Position numbers and translations under genes: made by a program
Part shown: in pieces, positions 1 to 6,969 of the stretch
Position numbering within the stretch: position 1 is the stretch's first letter
Layout of the letters: each line of letters starts with the position of its first letter
From: Candidatus Acidiferrales bacterium
Lineage (GTDB): Bacteria; Acidobacteriota; Terriglobia; Acidoferrales; UBA7541
Length of the DNA stretch: 14,344 nt
Assembly: GCA_030043155.1 (NCBI GenBank)
Contig: JASHYE010000415.1
Location: 1 to 14,344, forward strand
Direction: 5' to 3'
Notes under the pieces: generated by a model
The model's input: only the letters and a program-made list of their open reading frames with translations
What the model was told of the DNA's origin: nothing
The model's database searches: none

Positions 1-1
1 G

Positions 2-298
2 GAAAAACAGACCCTCGATGTCTTCGATAATTCGAACACAGAAAAATTGCTAGCTCAATTTCCAGCAGATTGTGAATTTATCGTATTCGGCGTCGTAACG
101 GAGCTTTGTGTTCGACTGGCGGTGGAAGGCCTACTGTCCCGTCGCCGGAGTGTGGCGCTGGTCACGGATGCTATTGAGGCACTCGATCCGGAGCAAGGAC
201 AAAAAACACTCGCCGAGTTGGCGGCCCGAGGTGCGCGGCTCATTTCCACGACTGACGCGTTGGCCACAATCGAGCGCTCGTCATCCGCTCGACTTTAG
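2..298 (+). CDS. Isochorismatase/nicotinamidase-family cysteine hydrolase (C-terminal part)
   Basis: The reading frame is open from the left edge, so the start is outside the window; about 98 residues are present. The fragment has the family's late landmarks: a hydrophobic strand, then GVVTELCV with the nucleophilic cysteine, a helix following it (RLAVEGLLSR), and the strand VALVTDAIEAL. Members are cytosolic amidohydrolases of nicotinamide, isochorismate or related amides; nothing here separates nicotinamidase from the other subgroups, because the Asp/Lys part of the catalytic triad and the metal ligands lie upstream. Its TAG stop overlaps the TAA of the convergent cytochrome c gene by bases 296-297, so the two genes meet tail to tail with no room for a separate terminator. 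Family assignment is fairly secure, substrate is not. Confidence 0.75.
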   Translation, partial: EKQTLDVFDNSNTEKLLAQFPADCEFIVFGVVTELCVRLAVEGLLSRRRSVALVTDAIEALDPEQGQKTLAELAARGARLISTTDALATIERSSSARL

Positions 299-681
299 AG
301 CGTTTTCACGTAAGCGATGAGGTCGCGGATCTGTTTCTCTGTCAATAACCCGCGAAAGGGCGGCATGTCCTTGCCTCCGCGATAGATTACCCGGCGCAAA
401 TGGTATTCGTCCGCCGACATTCCGTTCTTAAATTTTGCCCGTTTCATCAACCCTGCCAATCCTGGCCCGATTTTTTTCTCGCTGCTCAGGTTGAAATGGC
501 ACGCTTCGCATTTCTGGGCAAACACGATCTTCCCGTCGGCCGCTTCGGTTTTAGAAACGAGCATAACGCGTATCGCCTGTGCCGTGCCCTCGTATTGGGC
601 CCCGCACGCGAGGGCAAACAGGACGCACAGACTTAGAAAGTCGTTCTTGATGTTCAATCCTCCCCCCTGTTGACGCTGCAT
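295..681 (-). CDS. Small exported class I cytochrome c
   Basis: A monohaem electron carrier of the periplasm. One haem-binding CxxCH is visible (CEACH), and the likely distal methionine is in the GGKDMPPF segment near the C-terminus, which ends in the usual final helix (TEKQIRDLIAYVKTL). The N-terminus has a hydrophobic stretch (FLSLCVLFALAC) that could be a Sec signal peptide, with a cysteine that might make it a lipoprotein, although the lipobox is not canonical. The start is uncertain: GTG at 699 and ATG at 681 have no good ribosome site, while a GGGGGGAGGA run lies almost against a TTG at 657, giving a shorter protein that begins right before the signal peptide. The gene lies about 33 bases after the MFS transporter stop on the same strand, so the two are probably co-transcribed. 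The redox partner cannot be told from this window. Confidence 0.8.
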   Translation of the reverse strand: MQRQQGGGLNIKNDFLSLCVLFALACGAQYEGTAQAIRVMLVSKTEAADGKIVFAQKCEACHFNLSSEKKIGPGLAGLMKRAKFKNGMSADEYHLRRVIYRGGKDMPPFRGLLTEKQIRDLIAYVKTL

Positions 682-714
682 TAAGAAAATGCAGATCACG
701 ATTGATGGGCGCTG

Positions 715-1977
715 TCATGCATCCGGAGGCTTCAGCACTTGGTCGTAGGTCCACAGGCAAAGTGCAGTCAGCAGGCCAATCCCCGTCATGGCCCACCAAG
801 CGCGCTCAGGATGGTGCATAACCTCGCCGAAGTGGTGCAAGAAACGACCCATCGTCCATCCGCCTACCAGCGAACCCACGCCTATAGGCACGAAAGCAAA
901 ACCCATGTAGGTGCCTTGTTGCCCCTGGGGAGCAAGCCGCGAAACGTACTCATAGTAGCGTGGCGAGAGAATCATTTCGCCAAGCGCAACAACAAAGACA
1001 GTAGCCACGGCTCCCCAAATTGTTGGATGGAACGCCAAGATGAGCCAGGCGAGTGCACTAATGACCGTTCCGACGGTGATGGCGCGGAACGAGCGCATCT
1101 TTTGTGTAAGATAGCTGATCAGAATCTGCAGGCAGATTACCGATAGCCCGTCTGTCATAATGATTAGTTCCACGTCAGCGTGCGGATTGATATAACCGGT
1201 GACGTACAATGCCAAACCGATATACACCTGCCAGTAAACGATCCAGTAGCCCGAAAAAATGATCAGAAATAGCATAAAACGTGGATTTGTGAACACGGTC
1301 CATAGGTTTCTCGCCGTCTGTGCGAGACTGGAAGCCTGGATTTCTCCCGGGACTCTCGGCTCTTTGAAAAACAGCAGCACGGCAAAAAACATAACGAATA
1401 CGCAGAGCGCAGAAATCCGAAAAACGCTTTGTACCCCAATGTGTTGGTGAGCGAGAGATGCCACATAGGGGCCGACAGCTCCGCCAACATTCACAAGCGT
1501 GTAGTAAATTGAGTAGCCAATCGAGCGAACGTTTTCCTTCGACGTGCGGGCTGTCGTTCCGACGACTGCGGGCTTGACCATAGAGATTCCGAGCGCCGGC
1601 AGCATCAGAATGAAAAGCACAATCCAGAACAACGGCACCGCGTTGCGAACTGGGCCCATCCAGGAAGACCCGAGTGAACCCAGCAGAAAATAGGAGCATG
1701 TGAGAATCAAATATGCGACCGAAAGTGCACGCCTGAATCCAAGTCTATCTGCAACGGCTCCACCGATGATGGCCAGGAACCAAACGAGTCCGCCAAAAAT
1801 TCCAGAGAGACTTGCAGTTTGTTCCGTTGGGAAGCCGAGACTCGAGTGCAGGTAGTTCGCGAGCGAAGCGAACGCTCCGTAGTAGGCCAGTCGCTCAAAA
1901 AGCTCCGTGATATTCGCAACCCAAAAGGAAGAACTGAAGCCATCGCGAATCTCTTTGACGCGCTCGCTGACCGCCAT
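715..1977 (-). CDS. MFS transporter, POT/PTR (proton-coupled oligopeptide) type
   Basis: A 420-residue integral membrane protein with about 12 hydrophobic segments, the normal size for a major facilitator. In the first helix it carries ELFERLAYYG (residues 25-34), which matches the ExxERFxYYG proton-coupling motif of the POT family, and the loop after helix 2 has GGAVADRLGFRRA, the MFS motif A. POT members import di- and tripeptides, sometimes nitrate or other solutes, with protons. The ATG at 1977 is preceded by GGGAGCGG at good spacing. The cytochrome c gene follows closely in the same direction. It sits outside the proposed island boundary and looks like ordinary chromosomal content. Substrate is not determinable; family call is fairly confident. 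Confidence 0.75.
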   Translation of the reverse strand: MAVSERVKEIRDGFSSSFWVANITELFERLAYYGAFASLANYLHSSLGFPTEQTASLSGIFGGLVWFLAIIGGAVADRLGFRRALSVAYLILTCSYFLLGSLGSSWMGPVRNAVPLFWIVLFILMLPALGISMVKPAVVGTTARTSKENVRSIGYSIYYTLVNVGGAVGPYVASLAHQHIGVQSVFRISALCVFVMFFAVLLFFKEPRVPGEIQASSLAQTARNLWTVFTNPRFMLFLIIFSGYWIVYWQVYIGLALYVTGYINPHADVELIIMTDGLSVICLQILISYLTQKMRSFRAITVGTVISALAWLILAFHPTIWGAVATVFVVALGEMILSPRYYEYVSRLAPQGQQGTYMGFAFVPIGVGSLVGGWTMGRFLHHFGEVMHHPERAWWAMTGIGLLTALCLWTYDQVLKPPDA

Positions 1978-2184
1978 ACGAACCGCTCCCTAAGAAGTAT
2001 AGTTGGATCGAAGGCGCGATTGTAGCAACGGAGAGCAAGTCGCGCGATTCTTTTCGCTTCTGGTGGGAGATGATCAATTAGCAGGGGATCGGTGGATGTT
2101 CATGCCCTGTCAGTTAGACAGTCCACAAAAGGCAAATCGCTGGACTCCGGCCGTTGCAAAAACTGAACCTGGAAGCAAGAGATT

Positions 2185-2229
2185 TGGTGGACGTGGCCGG
2201 GATCGAACCGGCGACCCCCTGCTTGCAAA
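2185..2229 (-). other. 3' half of tRNA-Ala(UGC): probable attachment (att) site and island boundary
   Basis: Read on the minus strand, these 45 bases give the anticodon loop TTTGCAA (anticodon TGC), the 3' strand of the anticodon stem GCAGG, variable loop GGGTC, a perfect T-arm (GCCGG, loop TTCGATC, CCGGC), acceptor strand CACGTCC, discriminator A and CCA. The expected 5' part (acceptor strand GGACGTG, D-arm and a CCTGC anticodon strand) is absent: bases from 2230 onward show no tRNA pairing. A fragment from the anticodon loop to CCA is the usual duplicated target of tRNA-specific integrases. The orientation puts the chromosomal flank on the left and the inserted element on the right, with an intact tRNA-Ala expected beyond the window. 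Confidence 0.8.
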
Positions 2230-2763
2230 TATTGGGCGCACTCAAAATGAACGGCTTACGAGGCACTGCTACCCAGAATCACGTGAGGCTATAAGTGACT
2301 GCACCTCAATAGGTAAGGATGCATCTCTTTATCCTCAGTAGTACCGCATAGGGTTTGGTGGTGGGCACAAAATTGGGCACAGTCCGGCCCATCCAAAACG
2401 CAGAACGGAGGTGCACGGCGGGTACACCGGACCGTTTGGCACAAGGCCCGATGGAGCCTGGTGAAAATCACTGATGTAAACCTGCCATCCACTGAAGCGG
2501 GGAGTCCTCATCGAGGACGGAGAAAAACGGTCAGGCTAGCCACTGTGGCGTACGTGCACCATTCGGAGGAGCCGAGTATACGCAACCAGGGCATTGCCCT
2601 CAGCCGTTTGACGGGGTATTACGCATAGAGGGGAAAATGCTACACCCTGCGAAATGTTCTCTAGTGAAAAAGGACGGTCCGGCACCGTTATTTCGTCGAG
2701 CTGGTGCCTAGGTTCGTCAAGATAACGTGTGATCGGAACTATTCTATTTGTAACGGAACTCAA
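2230..2763. other. Island-end region without a convincing gene
   Basis: About 530 bases between the tRNA fragment and the phosphoesterase stop. It contains a tandem pair of TGGGCACA at 2362-2369 and 2374-2381 (period 12), which could be arm-type sites for an integrase but may be chance. A 75-codon open frame on the minus strand (2763-2536) starts with TTG directly after the phosphoesterase TGA; I see no domain or ribosome site in it and do not call it. No RNA gene, terminator with a T-run or other structure was recognised. Confidence 0.4.
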
Positions 2764-4002
2764 TCACGGAAACCGCCATGCGACTCCGCCGTTTTCGTCA
2801 TAGAAGGTTTCTTGTGCATTTGAGCCATCTAACGACACGACAGTGAAGCCGTTCAGAACCCGCTCCTTAATATCCGGGTCGTTCGCCGAGCGCTGTTCGT
2901 ACCATTCCACGTTATTGTTCTTGAGCGATGAAGCTTGGCCCCAAGGAAGAGCGCCGTGTCCACAGCAACGCGCTGGAATCTTCGCAGGCCCGAATGGCTT
3001 ATATACTGCGCCTGCGTGCGCGTGCCCCCAGTACCAAAGCGCGGGGCCAGCACCGAAGGCACTCATAACCTCGTTCCACAAATTCGTCGTGCTCAACCCG
3101 TCTTCGGAAAGACCATTGTGATGGGTTAGAACGACAACTTTCTTGCCCTTCGCCACTTGCGCTTTTAGAAAGTTCAATTGAGTGACTCCACCCGGAGGAC
3201 CAAGAGCCCCGTCCATGTAGAGTCCGGCTTCCGGAGAGAAGTAGGCTGAGTCAAGTCCTACGATCACCCAATTCTTGTTCTCCAGGGCAAAGAAGCTGCA
3301 CCCGTTCTGCATTCCAAAGGGTTGGTTGGTGATTGCGTGAAAGTAATTAGCCGCGCCGGAGTACATCTCGTGGTTAGAATTTAGTGCAAATGACCCAATT
3401 GAACTCTTAGGCCAAATGTTGATGAGATTGTGCTCTTCTTGCGGGCTGGTTCCTGCATAATAAACATCGCCCAAATGGATCATTATCGGCGGCTGTAACT
3501 TAGAGAGCTGCTGCATCACTCTGGTGCTAGGAGCCGGATTCGCGATGCCCCTCCAGTTTCCTGTACCCCAATCGCCCACTAGACCAATATGCACAACATC
3601 CGGTATAGAAACCGTGGCCGGATTGTCAATGAAGGGACGCTTGCCTCCAATCATAGTCTCCAAAAAGACTGCCAAGGCTTCCGTCCAACCCGGGTCCAAT
3701 TGCTGGTACTTCCCTGTTCCCCACATGACACCATCAGCGCCAACATCGAGCACTACCCCGGCCTCCAGGCTATTCACGACGTTGTCCTGATCGTCTGTAA
3801 GGACAGTCTGAGCCAACATGAAACTATGGGGAGCAGCAAATCCAGCCGGTGCCCTCTTTGTTCTTGAAAACTCCACGGCCTGCTCATGGGCCTTTGAGAA
3901 CAAGGGGGCGAGTTCCGCTCTTTGTGCAGGAGTTAGTTTTGCCCACGCTGCTTTAATTCGACCCGAAATGACGGGATCAATATTAATCTTCAAGTGGTTC
4001 AC
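2764..4002 (-). CDS. Purple-acid-phosphatase-like metallophosphoesterase
   Basis: A 412-residue calcineurin-like phosphoesterase. The five metal-ligand blocks occur in the order known for purple acid phosphatases: GDWG (143-146), GDVYY (178-182, GDxxY), NSNHE (208-212, GNHE with Ser for Gly), VLTHH (291-295, VxxH) and GHAH (326-329, GHxH). The first block lacks the DxH histidine, as in that subgroup; the GDxxY tyrosine is kept. There is no signal peptide, so it should act in the cytoplasm, unlike typical secreted acid phosphatases. Roughly 130 N-terminal residues precede the catalytic fold and are unrecognised. The GTG at 4002 follows an in-frame TAG immediately, so it is the longest possible start; TTG at 3993 has AGGTGA five bases upstream and may be the true one. 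It is transcribed away from the 4129-6320 gene run, with a shared upstream region. Substrate unknown. Confidence 0.8.
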   Translation of the reverse strand: MNHLKINIDPVISGRIKAAWAKLTPAQRAELAPLFSKAHEQAVEFSRTKRAPAGFAAPHSFMLAQTVLTDDQDNVVNSLEAGVVLDVGADGVMWGTGKYQQLDPGWTEALAVFLETMIGGKRPFIDNPATVSIPDVVHIGLVGDWGTGNWRGIANPAPSTRVMQQLSKLQPPIMIHLGDVYYAGTSPQEEHNLINIWPKSSIGSFALNSNHEMYSGAANYFHAITNQPFGMQNGCSFFALENKNWVIVGLDSAYFSPEAGLYMDGALGPPGGVTQLNFLKAQVAKGKKVVVLTHHNGLSEDGLSTTNLWNEVMSAFGAGPALWYWGHAHAGAVYKPFGPAKIPARCCGHGALPWGQASSLKNNNVEWYEQRSANDPDIKERVLNGFTVVSLDGSNAQETFYDENGGVAWRFP

Positions 4003-4027
4003 CTATAGGACGGTCGGATGACGGCAT
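3983..4027 (-). CDS. Possible 14-codon leader peptide overlapping the phosphoesterase start
   Basis: On the minus strand, AGGAGG lies three bases before an ATG that opens a 14-codon frame (MPSSDRPIGEPLED) ending inside the phosphoesterase gene, in another frame. The phosphoesterase itself has only a weak ribosome site, so translation could be coupled through this leader. The spacing is short and no homology can be judged; it may be chance. Confidence 0.25.
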   Translation of the reverse strand: MPSSDRPIGEPLED

Positions 4028-4128
4028 CTTCCTCCTGGCAACCTTAACGTGTCAAGTTATTCTCCACTTCAGCAGCTCTGCGGCTAATACTTAACAGAAG
4101 AGTTATGATTCGGGAATCGAGGCACTGA

Positions 4129-4269
4129 ATGCAGAACTTGGAACACCTAGAAGAAGAGATTGCGACTTGTATCCGTCACTATGAGAGAAGAAAAGAGCCA
4201 AACGCTATTTCTCTTGCAAGAGCAGTTCTGTCGCAACGAACGTCACCGTTCGAAGAAAGGAAAAACTAA
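4129..4269 (+). CDS. 46-aa small protein, translationally coupled to the next gene
   Basis: A short acidic-then-basic, probably helical protein (begins MQNLEHLEEE, ends EERKN). GAGG lies six bases before the ATG. Its TAA stop shares a base with the ATG of the 62-residue gene (TAATG at 4267-4271), the classic sign of translational coupling, which is the main reason to believe it is a gene. No domain recognised. It opens the plus-strand run that continues to the membrane protein and MBL hydrolase, although 145 bases separate the two pairs. Confidence 0.5.
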   Translation: MQNLEHLEEEIATCIRHYERRKEPNAISLARAVLSQRTSPFEERKN

Positions 4270-4457
4270 TGTTCTTGAGACTAAACCGCATCCTTCCTGG
4301 CAACGTTCACGCGCAACTTGTACTTAACACTGATCAGATTGTTTGGGCGCAGCCGGACTCCAACGCATTGACCGTCGCAATTATGCCGGTTACTGGCCCA
4401 GAGATAATCGTCGCGAACGACGAAGCGGCGACGAAACTATTGTCAGGTCTTCAGTAA
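4269..4457 (+). CDS. 62-aa hypothetical protein
   Basis: A short protein (starts MFLRLNRILPGNVHAQLVLN) with an alternating polar/hydrophobic pattern that suggests a small beta-rich fold followed by a helix (NDEAATKLLSGL). AAAGGA precedes the ATG at good spacing, and the ATG overlaps the stop of the 46-aa gene, so the two should be made together. I do not recognise the family. The residues ...QIVWAQPDSN... and ...PEIIVANDEAA... could be looked up as a short conserved domain. Confidence 0.55.
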   Translation: MFLRLNRILPGNVHAQLVLNTDQIVWAQPDSNALTVAIMPVTGPEIIVANDEAATKLLSGLQ

Positions 4458-4602
4458 CCGACGGGATTAAAGTTTTTGCTTCTCCCGCTACCTGATCCAC
4501 ACTCGTCCGTGGCGGCAGCAATGGCAGTCTCCTCATCGTGCCGCTTGCCCGACCCTCACCTTAGTGTTAGATTAGGCATTCTCGCTTCCATAAACCCAGC
4601 AT

Positions 4603-5265
4603 ATGGAAAAGGTGCCGTTCAGCGTCTATGACTTTCTTGCGTACCTGTCTTCAGGTATTGTGTGGCTGCTGACGGCGGACTATATCCTCGGTCTCGGTTT
4701 TCTTCAAAAAGATAGTATTAGCTCCATCCTGGCTGTTGCGCTGATCCTCTTTGCCTACGTCTGCGGCCACATCGTCGCGCATTTTTCTTCTTTCATTTTC
4801 GAGAATCTCACGGTGAGTCGTATTTTGAAGCGACCTAACGTCATCCTTCTTGGTGAGAAACCCCACTGGGTTGTATTTGCGTGGATTTTCCCAAACTATT
4901 TTCGTGCGCTGCCTAAACATACCCAGGAGCGCGTCTCTGTTCAGGCTGAGTCACGCGGAGCGAAGGGAACCGGGGAAGCTCTGTTTTTGCATGCGTACTC
5001 AGTTGTGTCCGGTATATCGGCGGTTCAGGCGCGCTTGGATGACTTTCGTAATCAATATGGCTTTGCACGAAATATGTCATTCGCCTTCGTGACCTCCGCT
5101 ATAGCTCTGGTCATTGCACATTTTATGGGCTCTCACCCGGTTCACCTTCGATGGGCTCTGCTTAGCGGCTTCGCAGGAATAGTCCTGTTCTATCGGTATC
5201 TAAAATTCTTCCGTCAGTACTCGTATGAGTTGTTCCTACGATATGCGGAATTGGTGCGGACTTAG
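4603..5265 (+). CDS. Polytopic membrane protein, partner of the MBL hydrolase
   Basis: A 220-residue integral membrane protein with clear hydrophobic segments at about residues 10-32, 37-64, 155-175 and 180-198, and a possible fifth near 86-100. Between the two helix pairs is a cytosolic or periplasmic loop of about 60 residues rich in charged positions (PKHTQERVSVQAESRGAKG). No catalytic motif is seen and the family is not recognised; the opening (SVYDFLAYLSSG) resembles the start of a group of uncharacterised bacterial membrane proteins. No Shine-Dalgarno sequence is evident before the ATG. The stop is two bases from the ATG of the MBL gene, so the pair is almost certainly one transcriptional and functional unit. 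It could be a membrane effector, or an anchor or channel for the soluble hydrolase. Confidence 0.75.
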   Translation: MEKVPFSVYDFLAYLSSGIVWLLTADYILGLGFLQKDSISSILAVALILFAYVCGHIVAHFSSFIFENLTVSRILKRPNVILLGEKPHWVVFAWIFPNYFRALPKHTQERVSVQAESRGAKGTGEALFLHAYSVVSGISAVQARLDDFRNQYGFARNMSFAFVTSAIALVIAHFMGSHPVHLRWALLSGFAGIVLFYRYLKFFRQYSYELFLRYAELVRT

Positions 5266-5267
5266 CG

Positions 5268-6320
5268 ATGGCTGAGTGGAACGGTCAAAACATGCGGTTT
5301 CTCGATATCCACTTCCTCGATGTGGGCCATGGTGACTGTACAATCGTCGAGTTCCCCGGACACCTTACGATGGTTGATGTAAATAACTGCAAGACCCTCG
5401 ATAGGGAAAGCGAATCAGAAGTCCGCAAGCGATACACCAAGACAGCTCCGAATCCATTGCTCGGGGCGGCGTTGGGTCCCCTGGGTGGCTCAAACCCTCA
5501 GCCCAATTATCTCCAGATGCTCATAGAAGCCGGAGAAGCCGAAAGGAAACTCAAAGAAGCAAAGGACAAATTGACCAATCCCGTCGACTACCTGAAAGCC
5601 AGATTTCCGGGAAAGGCAATCTTCCGATACATTCAGACTCATCCCGATATGGATCATATGGCAGGTCTTTACCGAATCTTTGTGGAAGAAAAAATATCTA
5701 TCGTCAACTTCTGGGACACTAGCCATTGCATCGAGAAGGATGAAGTGGCAATGAAGACTGGAGCGGTCAATCACGACATTAGGGACTGGCATACGTATTT
5801 GAGGCTACGGCGGAGCAGCGATCCGACGGTGCTTCGCCTCACAATCAATGCGAAGGGTAACTTTTATACTCCCGACGGGATATCTATCTGGCACCCTTTC
5901 AATCACACCCAACAAAACAACTCCGATGCGAACCCGAACGATCTCAGCTACATCCTGCGAATCACTGTAGGCAAGTGCAACATTCTCCTTGGTGGGGACG
6001 CCCCAGTCAAAGCATGGGAATCACTTTACGAGGGCAGCAAGAGAACTCTGCCAAAGATCAATCTTCTCAAAGCTCCTCACCATGGACGCAAGAGTGGTTA
6101 TCACATGGAATCGGTCAAGGCGATGAATCCGGACATCACGATAGTGTCCGTTGGAGAACTCAAGGCGAAGGACGACGCTTCCGCCAGCTATGAGCGATTC
6201 TCCAACAAGGGCTGCTATTCGACCGTCGATCACGGGACAATAATCGCGAGGTGTTGGGCCGACGGCGACGTGTGGCTGTACGACAGCGATGACAAGAAGT
6301 TTGCAGGTTCTTGGGATTAA
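5268..6320 (+). CDS. ComEC-like metallo-beta-lactamase-fold hydrolase
   Basis: A 350-residue soluble protein of the MBL fold, close in motif style to the extracellular hydrolase domain of ComEC/Rec2 but without membrane helices. Visible blocks: LDVGHGDCTIVEF (17-29), THPDMDH (124-130, the metal-binding HxxxDH motif with Asp at the second His position, common in ComEC relatives), NDLSYIL (224-230), LLGGD (240-244), and KAPHHG (268-273). Residues 45-110 form a charged insertion between strand 1 and the metal site. Such enzymes bind one or two metals and cleave phosphodiesters; the substrate here is unknown. The upstream membrane protein ends two bases before, so the hydrolase may be membrane-tethered through it. 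An alternative start is Met9 (5292), with GGAACGG upstream. Final residues are intact. Confidence 0.8.
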   Translation: MAEWNGQNMRFLDIHFLDVGHGDCTIVEFPGHLTMVDVNNCKTLDRESESEVRKRYTKTAPNPLLGAALGPLGGSNPQPNYLQMLIEAGEAERKLKEAKDKLTNPVDYLKARFPGKAIFRYIQTHPDMDHMAGLYRIFVEEKISIVNFWDTSHCIEKDEVAMKTGAVNHDIRDWHTYLRLRRSSDPTVLRLTINAKGNFYTPDGISIWHPFNHTQQNNSDANPNDLSYILRITVGKCNILLGGDAPVKAWESLYEGSKRTLPKINLLKAPHHGRKSGYHMESVKAMNPDITIVSVGELKAKDDASASYERFSNKGCYSTVDHGTIIARCWADGDVWLYDSDDKKFAGSWD

Positions 6321-6362
6321 CCAGAATCAAAGAAACCTCACAGTGTGTGCTGATTAATCCCA
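6312..6362 (+). repeat. 9-bp perfect inverted repeat over the MBL stop codon
   Basis: TGGGATTAA (6312-6320, containing the stop codon) is matched by TTAATCCCA (6354-6362), with a 33-base gap. There is no T-run, so it is not a standard terminator; it could be a 3'-end RNA structure or chance. Confidence 0.35.
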
Positions 6363-6558
6363 CGACGCATGAATTCTCGTTGGGACTGTCATAATCCGAA
6401 TAGACCTGCGACCTGTCTTGACGATCTTAGGGCCAGTAGATTCGAATTACATCGTCCACGGTCCTGCTGGCAAATTGAATGGTGGCTTTCCGTAAGCTGC
6501 ACATTATACAAGATATACCATTGCCAATCGCCGTTGCGAAATTCAGGCATATTTTCTA

Positions 6559-6589
6559 TTGACAATTGTACATATCGTGGGCGTATCAT
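6559..6589 (+). promoter_or_regulatory. Candidate sigma70-type promoter for the RHH gene
   Basis: A consensus TTGACA at 6559-6564 is followed 19 bases later by TATCAT at 6584-6589. The spacing is long, but the -35 is perfect and the region is overlapped by the repeats at 6572-6610. Confidence 0.4.
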
Positions 6590-6610
6590 GGGCATACGGC
6601 ATGTATCGTG
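6572..6610 (+). promoter_or_regulatory. Three phased repeats, probable operator of the RHH regulator
   Basis: ATATCGTG (6572-6579), GTATCATG (6583-6590) and GTATCGTG (6603-6610) share the core TATCRTG. Their starts are 11 and 20 bases apart, close to one and two helical turns, so they lie on one DNA face. They cover the promoter's spacer and -10, as expected for autorepression by a ribbon-helix-helix protein. Confidence 0.4.
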
Positions 6611-6692
6611 CTAAGCGTAACACATGCCTAGGAGTGGTGTTGACATGGCAAGTCCTAAGCCAATTCTTGCAGGCTTGAAGGAGGCGGAAACC

Positions 6693-6935
6693 ATGAGTAC
6701 AAACATGAGCCCGGCAGTAGCCGTGTCCCAGAGGAGACTGACTATCAATCTCTCCGACAAGGCATATCAGGATCTCAACGACGCAGCTCAGGATACGTCT
6801 CGGACAATGACAGACGTCATCAGAATCGCCATCGGGTTGTTCAGAGTGGCGGCAGAGGTCATTAGAGACAATAATAAATTAGTTGTAGTGTCCCCATCGG
6901 GGAAACCACTCAAGGAGATTGTGCTTCCTCGGTAA
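6693..6935 (+). CDS. Ribbon-helix-helix (CopG/MetJ-type) DNA-binding protein
   Basis: An 80-residue protein. The middle holds the RHH pattern: a strand RRLTINLS, helix 1 KAYQDLNDAAQDT, turn SRTM, helix 2 TDVIRIAIGLFRVAAEVI. A short C-terminal extension ends KLVVVSPSGKPLKEIVLPR. I choose the ATG at 6693 because AAGGAGG sits eight bases before it; an earlier ATG at 6624 has no such site. RHH proteins bind DNA as dimers and often repress their own promoter or act as antitoxins; no toxin gene is coupled to it here. The phased repeats upstream suggest self-regulation. A terminator follows the stop. The family call is based on pattern, not on a search. Confidence 0.65.
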   Translation: MSTNMSPAVAVSQRRLTINLSDKAYQDLNDAAQDTSRTMTDVIRIAIGLFRVAAEVIRDNNKLVVVSPSGKPLKEIVLPR

Positions 6936-6937
6936 AG

Positions 6938-6969
6938 GACAAAGGAACATCCTTAGGTTGTCTTTTTTT
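6938..6969 (+). terminator. Intrinsic terminator of the RHH gene
   Basis: GACA (6938-6941) and AAGGA (6942-6946) pair with TCCTT (6950-6954) and TGTC (6959-6962) around an ACA loop, with a 4-base bulge on one side, followed by seven T (6963-6969). The hairpin overlaps the 3' end of the convergent membrane-protein gene, whose stop is at 6953-6955. Confidence 0.55.

Larger units (their letters stand above)
6363..6692. other. Intergenic region ahead of the RHH gene
   Basis: No convincing gene is seen in the first 190 bases, which are AT-rich with short open frames only. The right part holds the promoter and repeats described separately. Confidence 0.4.

Noticed and set aside
739..1146. 135-codon plus-strand frame opposite the MFS transporter
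   Set aside because: Antisense shadow, no hydrophobic or domain pattern, no ribosome site.
2362..2381. TGGGCACA twice with period 12
   Set aside because: Could be integrase arm sites, but two copies of 8 bases without an integrase in view are too weak to call.
2536..2763. 75-codon minus-strand frame right after the phosphoesterase stop
   Set aside because: TTG start, no ribosome site, no recognisable domain; adjacency alone is not enough.
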